NCBI GenBank assembly: GCA_031549965.1
Contig: JAVBPB010000118.1
Location: forward strand, 1 to 13,034
Source of the DNA: JAVBPB01 sp031549965
Lineage (GTDB): Bacteria > Bacillota > Clostridia > Lachnospirales > Lachnospiraceae
Length of the DNA: 13,034 nucleotides
Direction of reading: 5' to 3'
Shown: positions 1-6,033 of the stretch, piece by piece
Position numbering within the stretch: the first letter of the stretch is position 1
Layout of the letters: each line of letters starts with the position of its first letter
Notes under the pieces: model-generated
What the model saw: only the letters and a program-made list of their open reading frames with translations
What the model was told of the DNA's origin: nothing
Database searches by the model: none
Program-made: the position numbers and the translations under genes

Positions 1-45
1 TTTGTGCACATCAATACCACAACAATTGTCGTAAATTCTATTCAT
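1..45 (-). CDS. IS110-family transposase (N-terminal 15 codons, cut by window edge)
   Basis: Reading the minus strand from the ATG at 45 gives MNRIYDNCCGIDVHK and stays open to the window edge. The GIDVHK motif close to the N-terminus is the hallmark of IS110-family (DEDD, RuvC-like) transposases, and Asp12 would be the first catalytic acidic residue. A strong Shine-Dalgarno GGAGG lies at 59-55, nine bases before the ATG. The rest of the enzyme (the DEDD domain and the C-terminal serine-containing Transposase_20 domain) would lie outside the window, so intactness cannot be judged. Proteins of this family move circular intermediates by site-specific recombination guided by an element-encoded RNA. 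The gene is oriented like the flagellar operon but separated from it by a terminator. The family call rests on a short stretch, though a very characteristic one. Confidence 0.8.
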   Translation of the reverse strand, partial: MNRIYDNCCGIDVHK

Positions 46-59
46 AATGGGTAACCTCC

Positions 60-234
60 ATAAAAAATTTACGGCACGGTTCTCTGTCTGTAATTATTTT
101 ACTATACGTCCTTACGCTAAAAGCTGGACAGATGGTGGTGCCGAGCGAAAGCAAGGCATGGGAGTTTAAGTTAAGTATGTTATAAAATCAATTTTTTAAT
201 GATGATACTTCTTTAAAACCCATGTTCGTATCAA
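60..234 (-). ncRNA. Candidate IS110 bridge RNA region upstream of the transposase
   Basis: About 175 nt without any credible reading frame separate the IS110 transposase from the flanking DNA. In the IS110 group, established work on IS621 places a bridge RNA of comparable length in this left non-coding end, on the same strand as the transposase. The segment is rich in inverted repeats: TGATAC/GTATCA (203-208 with 228-233), CATGGG/CCCATG with imperfect extension (157-170 with 211-224), a short hairpin at 139-158, and TCTGTC/GACAGA (83-88 with 127-132). A weak promoter-like pair, TTGATT (191-186) and TAAACT (168-163) with 17-nt spacing, reads toward the transposase. The specificity loops could not be assigned because the right end and donor junction are outside the window. 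Limits and strand are inferred. Confidence 0.35.
139..158 (+). other. Compact hairpin with GNRA-type loop inside the IS110 left end
   Basis: On the plus strand TGCC (139-142) pairs with GGCA (155-158) and GC (145-146) with GC (151-152). The loop is GAAA at 147-150, and a GA/AA internal loop sits between the two stems. A GAAA tetraloop over a purine-rich internal loop is a typical RNA fold. On the minus strand the same positions give a TTTC loop with pyrimidine mismatches, which is less typical. The hairpin therefore hints at plus-strand transcription, opposite to the transposase. It is small enough to be chance. Confidence 0.35.
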
Positions 235-285
235 TTTCTATTTTCTCCTAAAATTGAAAACATTAAACATCATAATGAGAAAATC

Positions 286-314
286 AAAAAACAGTGATTT
301 TCTCACTGTTTTTT
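286..314 (-). terminator. Intrinsic terminator at the end of the fla/che operon (possibly bidirectional)
   Basis: A perfect 12-bp inverted repeat, AAAAAACAGTGA at 286-297 and its complement at 303-314, encloses a 5-nt loop. Read on the minus strand, the right arm ends in a run of six T, as expected of a Rho-independent terminator. It begins at the stop codon of the last operon gene (TAA at 315-313). Because the arms are A-rich on one side and T-rich on the other, the hairpin also ends in a T run on the plus strand and could stop transcripts from either direction. Confidence 0.85.
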
Positions 315-954
315 AGTTTGTAACTATTTGGGCTATTTCATCATAAGATGAACCTTTTTTTATTTTGTAAACTCCTACTGCTATTTTGTCTTGGTAATTA
401 TTTTTTACTAAAAATTTATCGAAATCATTGGCACTATCTATTAAACCTATGTTTTCTAAGTAAGAAGCAACATGATTGGACCACATACCTTTTTTTATTT
501 CTACGGTGATAAGAGAATTATTATCTTGATTGGTATTTGTCGTTGCCTGAGTGGTTGCTTGAGTTGTTACTGCTGTTGTTGCAGTTGTTGATGGTTCTGT
601 GGTTACAGGTTTTGTAGGCTCAGTTGTTACAATTTCAGTTGTTGTTTGGGTGGTTACTTCGATTGTTTCTTCTGTGGTTGGTTCTGATGTTTGCTGGGCT
701 GTTTCACTTGTTGGTTCTGTGGTATTCTCAGGTGTGGATTCTGTTGTATTTTCACTTGTGTCAGTTGTCATAGCATCAACTAGGTAGCTGTCTGAATTTA
801 TTTCACTTTCCATGACCATACCTAATTCTCTTGCTTTTTCGATGATTTTTTCATCAGTGTAATTTCTGGATGATGCACTAAGTGATATTGCCACTACTAA
901 GGTAGTAAATACAACACCTGTTCCTAAACCTCGAATAAAATATTTTAACTTCAT
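313..954 (-). CDS. Membrane-anchored Thr-rich protein with C-terminal YceG/MltG-like module
   Basis: A protein of 213 residues. Residues 8-27 form one hydrophobic N-terminal segment (signal anchor). Residues about 61-142 are a low-complexity Thr/Glu/Pro/Gln linker in which roughly 35 of 82 residues are Thr. Residues about 148-212 (from ITVEIKKGMW to the C-terminus) resemble the LysM-like N-terminal part of YceG/MltG proteins, including the G-x-Y-x-I and S-x-x-E-I pattern. The lytic transglycosylase catalytic domain of MltG is absent, so this is probably a wall-binding or scaffold protein rather than an enzyme. The ATG at 954 overlaps the TGA of the preceding gene (ATGA), with GAGGAG in that gene's last codons as Shine-Dalgarno. 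It is the last gene before the terminator. A role in flagellar passage through the wall is a guess from context. Confidence 0.75.
   Translation of the reverse strand: MKLKYFIRGLGTGVVFTTLVVAISLSASSRNYTDEKIIEKARELGMVMESEINSDSYLVDAMTTDTSENTTESTPENTTEPTSETAQQTSEPTTEETIEVTTQTTTEIVTTEPTKPVTTEPSTTATTAVTTQATTQATTNTNQDNNSLITVEIKKGMWSNHVASYLENIGLIDSANDFDKFLVKNNYQDKIAVGVYKIKKGSSYDEIAQIVTN
529..771 (-). repeat. Low-complexity Thr-rich coding repeat
   Basis: Within the YceG-like protein, irregular triplet-based repeats encode runs of TTE, TTQ, TTA and PTT units (residues about 62-142). On the plus strand the same stretch appears as GTTGTT/GTGGTT-type motifs. Such tracts are prone to length change by slippage in whole-codon steps. 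The linker probably spans part of the cell wall. The antisense Val/Ser-rich frame is a by-product of this composition. Confidence 0.7.
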
Positions 955-1838
955 TTTTTCACTCCTCGAAATAAACCAATTACAAATTTTACTTCACCTT
1001 GTCCAAGACCTAATATTTTAGCAATTTCAATTGCAGATTTGCCTTCTTCATATAGTTTAAGTATCTGGTCATTATTATTTCCATTTTTTTCTTCTTCAGT
1101 AAAAATATATTTTGATCTGTTTTGAGAAGATAGTACTTTGAATTCTTGTATGTTGTCATTAGATATATTGTCACTTAAACCTATTTTTTCTGACATTCGG
1201 TTTGGTTTATTAGTAGTTGACTCTTTATCGTTTTCCATAAAAGTAATCTGCCTGTCCACTTTTTTAAAATTAATATCTTCTCTTTTATTTAACTCCGGTC
1301 TTATTAACACGGATTTATTTATATCTTTTTTTCTAAATTCGTCTTCAATTGTAATATTAAAATTAGTTTTTTCAATAGCTTTTTGAATGGTATCTTCTAC
1401 TATTCTATCCATACTGTCAACTAGTTTTTTTACTTTATTTTTAGCTTTATCAATTTCTTGAAGTGTATCCTTTATCTCTTTTTCTTTATCTGTTAACATA
1501 CTATATAAAAATAAAACTTCTTTATGATTTAAATCAATTTTTTCTAATATTTGATTTGAAAAATCGTTTGTTGACATTATTTTTTCATTACTAATAGTGG
1601 ATAACTCCTTGTCTGTTTTTTCAATTGAGTCATCCACCATTTCAGAAAACACTTCATTCATTTTGCTGCGTATTGATTTTATACTTTCTTCAGTTATTTT
1701 TTTAATCTGCTCCTGATAAAGCTTATCATCTTTTATGTCTAATCCATTTTTTCGTTCATCAAATTTTTCAAAGATAAAAAAACTTAATATTACAATGATC
1801 AATCCTATAATCACTAAAAAAATCTCTATCGGTGTCAT
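951..1838 (-). CDS. Membrane-anchored coiled-coil protein, DUF6115/SwrB-like
   Basis: A protein of 295 residues. Residues 4-23 are a single transmembrane helix followed by a basic/acidic cytoplasmic side. Residues about 30-150 are strongly charged and heptad-like, predicting coiled coil. Residues 180-255 are polar and probably disordered. The last 40 residues (from NDQILKLYEEGKSAIEIAKI) form a helix-turn-helix-like module ending in FVIGLFRG, typical of the DUF6115/DUF2802-type tail. In B. subtilis the gene directly after sigD in this operon is swrB, also an N-terminally anchored protein, which promotes activation of the flagellar type III export apparatus. Position and architecture suggest an analogous role, but no residue-level identity is claimed. 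The start at 1838 has an AGGAG Shine-Dalgarno six bases upstream, and the stop overlaps the next gene. Confidence 0.7.
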   Translation of the reverse strand: MTPIEIFLVIIGLIIVILSFFIFEKFDERKNGLDIKDDKLYQEQIKKITEESIKSIRSKMNEVFSEMVDDSIEKTDKELSTISNEKIMSTNDFSNQILEKIDLNHKEVLFLYSMLTDKEKEIKDTLQEIDKAKNKVKKLVDSMDRIVEDTIQKAIEKTNFNITIEDEFRKKDINKSVLIRPELNKREDINFKKVDRQITFMENDKESTTNKPNRMSEKIGLSDNISNDNIQEFKVLSSQNRSKYIFTEEEKNGNNNDQILKLYEEGKSAIEIAKILGLGQGEVKFVIGLFRGVKK

Positions 1839-1850
1839 AAGGTACTCCTA

Positions 1851-2180
1851 TTATATCTTAGCATCAAAAGAACTTATGCTTTTTTCTGTATGCTTATTAT
1901 TAAGTTGCTTATCTTTTTTGTCATCTTCATCTTTTTTCTTCTTCTTTTTACTATCAGAATATTGACCATTTCCTTTTTCTTTAGCATCATATCGAAATGG
2001 CGTATATTCACTTTCTTGAGGCTTTGTAATTTGCTGGCTATTATGTTTAATATTACTATTAAATTGAGAATGAAGTTGATTTTGACTTGCAGCTAATTTG
2101 TTATGTTCATTGGCTTTAATTTGAGTCGCCTCTTGAGACTTAGGTGCCATCTGTTGAAAATCAATTGGTCTAATTGACAA
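1851..2180 (-). CDS. Small charged Lys-rich hypothetical protein of the flagellar operon
   Basis: About 109 residues with no hydrophobic segment. It begins MSIRPIDFQQM, has a Gln/Asn/His-rich middle, then a strongly charged tract with six consecutive lysines (SDSKKKKKKDEDDKKDK), and ends in SSFDAKI. The best start is TTG at 2180, because the strong Shine-Dalgarno GGGGGAG lies six bases before it; a TTG at 2186 abuts that site and is too close. I recognise the RP-(I/V)-DF N-terminus and the FD-x-KI C-terminus as a pattern of short hypothetical proteins next to fapA and DUF6115 genes in motile Lachnospiraceae, from memory only. The function is unknown; the composition suggests a cytoplasmic, disordered, nucleic-acid- or protein-binding peptide. 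It is 12 nt from the next gene. Confidence 0.65.
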   Translation of the reverse strand: MSIRPIDFQQMAPKSQEATQIKANEHNKLAASQNQLHSQFNSNIKHNSQQITKPQESEYTPFRYDAKEKGNGQYSDSKKKKKKDEDDKKDKQLNNKHTEKSISSFDAKI

Positions 2181-2202
2181 AATCAACTCCCCCTTTCTTT
2201 AA

Positions 2203-3801
2203 TTAATATCCTGTTATTTTAATATCTGCTCTGTCTCTTAAAAACTGACTATACTTTATTTCATTCCTTACGAAGTATACCACATTTGAAATAACTATTT
2301 TTACTCCTGGATATGCTACACTTTCGATTTTAATTCTGCCTTCAGTTCTTTGTGCTAATTCTTCTTGATATTTCTCGTAAAGTTCTGTGTCAGTTTTTAT
2401 TTTACTATCTAATAATATACTATTTCTTGTTGCTGCTTGTAATTGTTGTTGCTTATCAGGAGATAACTGCTCACCCATTTGCATTCTTTTCTTTAATACT
2501 GTAAGTATTTTTCCAATTTTTTCTTTTTCATCTTTCATCGTTGCCAGCTCTTTTTCAAGTCTGCGACATTCATCAATAACCACTGGATCAATACCAACTT
2601 CAAGTGTAGTATGGGTTCCCATTGTTGAACCAGCCGTTTTAGCTTTTATTACTGTTCCAGAACGCACTTCTCCACCAGTAATAAATCCTTTTTTACCTGT
2701 TACAATAATATCAGCCTTAGCTGAAACCTTACTGTGCATAATAGCTTCTGTAGATACACTTCCACCAGAACGCACTGTTGAACTTTCAATAAACTTAGCT
2801 ACAACGTTACCTTTGGCATCAAGTACACCTCTATTTACACCCTGAATTCCTCTTTTTAATATAATCTGTCCTTCAGCGTATAACTCTCCACCTTCAACAA
2901 CACCATCTACAATTATATCACCCTTAGCTCTAACTTTAAATCCAGTCCTTACATTACCTTTTACTGTAACATTACCTTCATATGTAATGTCACCTGTGGA
3001 TGCATCTACGTCAGCAAGAACCTCAAACGTGTCAGAAACAAATACTTTATCACCTTCTAAAGTTACATGACCTGATACATCTGTATACATTTTTAAAGAA
3101 TCTTCTGATAAATGAATATTTTTTCCATGTTTTAAAACGTATTTATTAATCTTTTTAGGTTTAACTTCTGCTCCAGTTACATCACAACCATTATCACCTA
3201 CATCAGCAGGTATTAATTCTGCGATTAGATCACCCTTATTTACATGGCTAATAATATCAAGCTGATGAAAGTCTACAGAACCATCTTCATTTAATTTAGG
3301 TTTAGCGGATTTGTCTATATTAAATTTATAATCTATAATTGCATCTTTACCATCTCTTGCTGCTTTACCAACAGCAATTAATACATCCTCACAAAATTGC
3401 CTATTTTTTAAGTAACTATCAATATTCTTCTCAATAATTCCGAATTTTATACCATAAAATCCCAACTTCTCAATTATTTGTTCCTTAGTTAAAAGCCTCC
3501 CATTTGTAGTCGGAGGAAAAAATCTTATAGTTGCAGACATTCTATTCTCTGATAATTTTAATTTAAATAATTCGTCAGCTGAGACAATTTGTTCATCAAC
3601 AAGTTTAACTTCTGCTTCTTCCATCTTATTAATAATACGATTTACTTCTTTTATATCATATTCACTAATTTTTCTATCATTTAAATAAACAGAAACTTCA
3701 TCAATCTTTGTTAGTACTCCACCTTCACTTGGAGGAATTATTTTTATATATGTTCCATCAGGTTTTATTAATACCTCAAAATATCCATTTATATTTCCCA
3801 T
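2203..3801 (-). CDS. fapA: Flagellar assembly protein A (FapA, DUF342)
   Basis: A protein of 532 residues. Residues about 85-210 are an N-terminal alpha/beta domain ending in the family motif GDLIAELIPADVGDNGCDVTG. Residues about 220-400 carry many short Gly- and Val-rich turns (GNVTVKGNV, AKGDIIVDGVV, AEGQIILKRG), typical of the DUF342 right-handed beta-helix. Residues about 405-485 are a Lys/Glu-rich coiled coil, followed by a beta-rich end (YPGVKIVISN). FapA-type proteins are encoded in flagellar loci of many bacteria; one has been linked to polar flagellation and glucose signalling in Vibrio, and the mechanism in Firmicutes is not established. The start is the ATG at 3801, with GAGGTGA ending six bases upstream; a GTG at 3810 overlaps that site and is rejected. 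It follows sigD after 44 nt. Confidence 0.85.
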   Translation of the reverse strand: MGNINGYFEVLIKPDGTYIKIIPPSEGGVLTKIDEVSVYLNDRKISEYDIKEVNRIINKMEEAEVKLVDEQIVSADELFKLKLSENRMSATIRFFPPTTNGRLLTKEQIIEKLGFYGIKFGIIEKNIDSYLKNRQFCEDVLIAVGKAARDGKDAIIDYKFNIDKSAKPKLNEDGSVDFHQLDIISHVNKGDLIAELIPADVGDNGCDVTGAEVKPKKINKYVLKHGKNIHLSEDSLKMYTDVSGHVTLEGDKVFVSDTFEVLADVDASTGDITYEGNVTVKGNVRTGFKVRAKGDIIVDGVVEGGELYAEGQIILKRGIQGVNRGVLDAKGNVVAKFIESSTVRSGGSVSTEAIMHSKVSAKADIIVTGKKGFITGGEVRSGTVIKAKTAGSTMGTHTTLEVGIDPVVIDECRRLEKELATMKDEKEKIGKILTVLKKRMQMGEQLSPDKQQQLQAATRNSILLDSKIKTDTELYEKYQEELAQRTEGRIKIESVAYPGVKIVISNVVYFVRNEIKYSQFLRDRADIKITGY

Positions 3802-3845
3802 AGTCTTCACCTCTTAACTTAATATTTATATTCCTATTTAATATT

Positions 3846-4613
3846 CTAGAATCCCGTAAGAATATCAATATTATTGCCTAATTTTTGCTTCATTTTCTGC
3901 AATGCCTTCGTATGAAGCTGAGATACCCTTGATTCTGAAACTTCTAAGATTAAACTTATTTCCTTTAAAGTAAGTTCTTCATAATAGTATAAAACAATTA
4001 CCCTTTTTTCTTTTTCTGTAAGGATCTCTAAAGTTTTAGTTAATAACTCTTTTAACTCTTTTCTTTCAGCAATTCTTTCAGGCTGCTCTAAATGAGAATT
4101 GTGGTTGGTATCCATTCTAACTTCACTACCCTGTTCAATATATTCATCCAGGGATATTAAATTCGAAATCTGAGTTTGATTCTTCCAATTCTCTAATTCA
4201 TCTAAACTAATTTCTAGCTGTTTGGCTACTTCTTCATCAGTTGCAGTTCTTCATTCTTCTATTTCAATTTTTTGATATGCCAAGTTCATTTTTTTCTGCT
4301 TTTGTCTAAGAGTTCTGGGAATCCAATCCATTTTTCTTATCTGGTCTAATATTGCACCCCTAATTCTTAAACTTGCATATGTTTCAAATTTAACACCTTT
4401 ATTATAATCAAACTTGTCTATTGCATCAATTAATCCAAATATTCCATAGCCAATCAGATCATCATTATCTACATTGTATCCTAAGTACATATTTAAGCGT
4501 CCTGCAACAATTTTTACTAAAGATGCATATTCAATTATTAGCTTTTCTCTTAATTCTGGTGTTTTATTTTTTGAATAATCCTGCCATAATTTTGCTCTAC
4601 CTTCATCATTCAT
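3846..4613 (-). pseudogene. sigD: Flagellar sigma factor SigD/FliA interrupted by an in-frame TGA
   Basis: Sigma-28 family factor that would direct RNA polymerase to late flagellar and chemotaxis promoters. The reading frame is continuous from ATG 4613 to TAG 3846 (254 residues plus one stop), the normal family length, except for a TGA at 4253-4251 (codon 121). Region 2 is intact before the stop (DDLIGYGIFGLIDAIDKFD at 51-69, then FETYASLRIRGAILDQIRK). Region 3 and region 4 (LTEKEKRVIVLYYYEE, then the helix-turn-helix LKEISLILEVSESRVSQLH) follow in the same frame. The TGA takes the place of Gly in the conserved G-R-x-A-T-x-x-E sequence, which one base change in GGA would explain. Start 4613 is chosen because GGAGG lies five bases upstream; the ATG at 4625 is part of that Shine-Dalgarno. 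Without readthrough the product would lack regions 3 and 4. Confidence 0.88.
4251..4253 (-). other. Premature TGA codon in sigD
   Basis: TGA at minus-strand 4253-4251 sits between ...KIEIEE and RTATDEEVAKQL in an otherwise open frame. Neighbouring genes (the PilZ gene, cheB and the SwrB-like gene) end in TGA, so this codon is read as stop here. The ATG at 4254 that overlaps it is in another frame and stops after five codons, so simple reinitiation would not restore the frame. The next in-frame ATG is at 4115 and has no clear Shine-Dalgarno. Confidence 0.9.
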
Positions 4614-4654
4614 AGTAGCCTCCATTAATTATACACTTAATAAAAATTGTCCTG

Positions 4655-4900
4655 TTACACTTCATCACTGTCTTCTTCTGTTTCTTTATCTGTTTCTTCT
4701 TCGGCTTCTTCTTCCTCTTTTTTCTCTGTAACTTTCATTACAATTTTTTGTGCTATAATACCAATTATTGCAAATATTACCAGTACTGTCAATACCGTTA
4801 TTAAATAACGACTTGTATCAAAATTATTCTTTAGACCTACAATGCATGCAATTGCACCTGCACTAAGCATTATAATTGATGGTATGTATTTTGTTTTCAT
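4655..4900 (-). CDS. Small membrane protein with acidic C-terminal tail
   Basis: A protein of 81 residues from ATG 4900 (a GTG at 4909 is also in frame). There are two hydrophobic segments, residues about 6-22 and 31-53, joined by a short polar loop. A basic stretch (QKIVMKVTEKK) and a very acidic tail with about 17 Glu/Asp in the last 25 residues follow. The pattern suggests a two-helix hairpin in the membrane with the charged tail in the cytoplasm. I recall similar small proteins between cheD and sigD in Lachnospiraceae operons but know no function for them. It starts after cheD with a short spacer containing a partial Shine-Dalgarno (GAGTGAT) and ends about 40 nt before sigD. Confidence 0.65.
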   Translation of the reverse strand: MKTKYIPSIIMLSAGAIACIVGLKNNFDTSRYLITVLTVLVIFAIIGIIAQKIVMKVTEKKEEEEAEEETDKETEEDSDEV

Positions 4901-4910
4901 TTTAATCACT

Positions 4911-5396
4911 CTATACAGTTCTTACAGATTTGCCAACAGCCTTTATTACTAAATCACCTGTCTCAGAATAAAATTCTATTGTCCTTCCAAAGTTTAACCC
5001 TGTATCCTCTGCTAAAATTCTTATACCTAGTTGTCTCAATTTAATTTTAGTTGCTTCCACATTTCGGTCCCCAACTCTCATCATTTCATTATTGCTGGAA
5101 AATGCGAACATTTGTGCTCCACCTGCAATCTTAGCAACAAGTCTTTGTCTGTTAGCTCCAATCCTTAACATACAGGCAATTAATTCATCAATACCAGTAT
5201 CAGCAAATTTTGCAATATTTCCGTTATTTTTAATCTTATTACTATCTGGTAACATTATATGTGCCATACCACTCACTTTGGTTATTGGATCATGTAAGCA
5301 AATACCTACACATGAACCTAAACCAAGAGTAGTTAAGGAATCAGGAGATTTGCACACATTCAAATCCGCCATTCCAACATTTATCATTCTACCCAT
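4911..5396 (-). CDS. cheD: Chemoreceptor glutamine deamidase CheD
   Basis: A protein of 161 residues, normal for CheD. It deamidates specific glutamines of methyl-accepting chemotaxis proteins and also binds CheC to stimulate its phosphatase activity. The catalytic triad is visible: Thr23, Cys29 in LGLGSCVGICLHD and His46 in SGMAHIMLP, with the same spacing as Thr21-Cys27-His44 in the Thermotoga enzyme. Conserved IGGGAQMF-like sequence appears as IAGGAQMFAFS, and GLNFGRTIEFYSETG follows near the C-terminus. Start 5396 has AGGTGA four bases upstream. It lies directly after cheC, the usual partner gene, with a gap of only a few bases, consistent with coupled synthesis of the CheC-CheD complex. 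Confidence 0.93.
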   Translation of the reverse strand: MGRMINVGMADLNVCKSPDSLTTLGLGSCVGICLHDPITKVSGMAHIMLPDSNKIKNNGNIAKFADTGIDELIACMLRIGANRQRLVAKIAGGAQMFAFSSNNEMMRVGDRNVEATKIKLRQLGIRILAEDTGLNFGRTIEFYSETGDLVIKAVGKSVRTV

Positions 5397-5404
5397 TTTA
5401 TCAC

Positions 5405-6022
5405 CTACATACCTAATGAACGCAAAATTTTATCATATGACTCAAGGCTTGGTATAAGGATAAAATAGCCGTTAACCATATTATCATCTTCTCCAAATGC
5501 ACTTTCAATCAATAAAGCTTTATCTCCAACTTTTCCAAATTCTATTGCAGGTACACTAAGTATTGCACCTGCCATATCAATCGCCATGTAAGGAACTGAA
5601 GCATGAATTAAAAGGTTTGTTAACATAGATAGTGATGATAAATAAGCACCTGCAATAATATTACCAATTTCATTGAGTGCGGATAAATCCATTTCAGAAA
5701 ATTCTTCAAAATTATCAAAAGATTTTCCCATTAAAACATTTACAAGATGATGTGCTGATTGTTTTTCCAGCATAAACATCATCATACCACTTATTTCCCC
5801 TTCAAGTGTAAGGAGAATACCTACCACAATATTCTCCGCTCCTCCTACAACATTAGAAAGTTCTTTAAATTCAAGTAAATCAACCTTTGGTACTTTCATA
5901 TCTACTTTGGTATTCATAAGCTGTGATAGTGCAGTTGTAGCATTACCTGCACCAATATTACCTATTTCTTTTAGCACGTCAAAGTGCATATTGTCTAAAT
6001 TATCTAAATCAATCGTCGCCAT
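5405..6022 (-). CDS. cheC: CheY-phosphate phosphatase CheC
   Basis: A protein of 205 residues. CheC dephosphorylates CheY-P and controls CheD in Firmicutes-type adaptation. Both active-site signatures of the D/S-x3-E-x2-N-x22-P type are present exactly: Asp15, Glu19, Asn22 and Pro45, and Ser114, Glu118, Asn121 and Pro144. This separates it from FliY/CheX-like relatives and from single-site forms. The start ATG 6022 is preceded by GAGG six bases upstream; the GTG at 6034, which overlaps the cheW stop, is in frame but a poorer choice. It sits between cheW and cheD as in B. subtilis. Confidence 0.93.
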   Translation of the reverse strand: MATIDLDNLDNMHFDVLKEIGNIGAGNATTALSQLMNTKVDMKVPKVDLLEFKELSNVVGGAENIVVGILLTLEGEISGMMMFMLEKQSAHHLVNVLMGKSFDNFEEFSEMDLSALNEIGNIIAGAYLSSLSMLTNLLIHASVPYMAIDMAGAILSVPAIEFGKVGDKALLIESAFGEDDNMVNGYFILIPSLESYDKILRSLGM

Positions 6023-6033
6023 ATCACACCTCA

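Larger units (their letters stand above)
1..240 (-). mobile_element. Partial IS110-family insertion sequence (left end and start of transposase)
   Basis: The transposase start at 45 and the gene-free stretch before it are best read as the left end of an IS110-family element. The outer boundary is not visible. IS110 elements usually lack long terminal inverted repeats and make no obvious target duplication, so there is no simple landmark. The boundary must lie between the operon terminator (286-314) and the structured segment that starts near 234, and 240 is only an approximate limit. In B. subtilis the gene after the sigD-swrB end of the operon is rpsB, so the element may have inserted between the operon and its usual downstream neighbour. 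That last point is inference. Confidence 0.55.

Noticed and set aside
61..100. Group II intron domain V-like string (CACGGTTCT near 75-83)
   Set aside because: The partner half of domain V with its GAAA loop is missing, and the flanking sequence is an IS110 transposase start, so the match is likely chance.
599..787. Val/Ser-rich plus-strand reading frame
   Set aside because: It is the antisense of the Thr-rich stalk (ACN codons become Val/Ser codons). It has no Shine-Dalgarno and no sensible protein features.
2387..2845. Long plus-strand frame opposite fapA
   Set aside because: It is the antisense shadow of a well-supported DUF342 gene, with hydrophobic composition caused by the complementary codons.
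3846..4115. Separate region-4 sigma protein starting at ATG 4115 (a two-subunit sigma factor like SigO-RsoA)
   Set aside because: The ATG is internal, has no clear Shine-Dalgarno, and the 45 codons between the TGA and it still match the SigD family. A broken single gene explains this better.
4251..4253. TGA in sigD read as Gly (alternative genetic code) or selenocysteine
   Set aside because: The PilZ gene, cheB and the SwrB-like gene end in TGA, so TGA is a normal stop here. The expected residue is Gly, not Cys, and no convincing insertion-element hairpin is seen just after the codon.
4613..4658. Internal promoter before sigD: TATAAT at 4633-4628 with GTAACA at 4658-4653
   Set aside because: The -10 is perfect, but the spacing is 19 nt and the -35 matches only 4 of 6. 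The expected start would fall on the Shine-Dalgarno of sigD and leave almost no leader.
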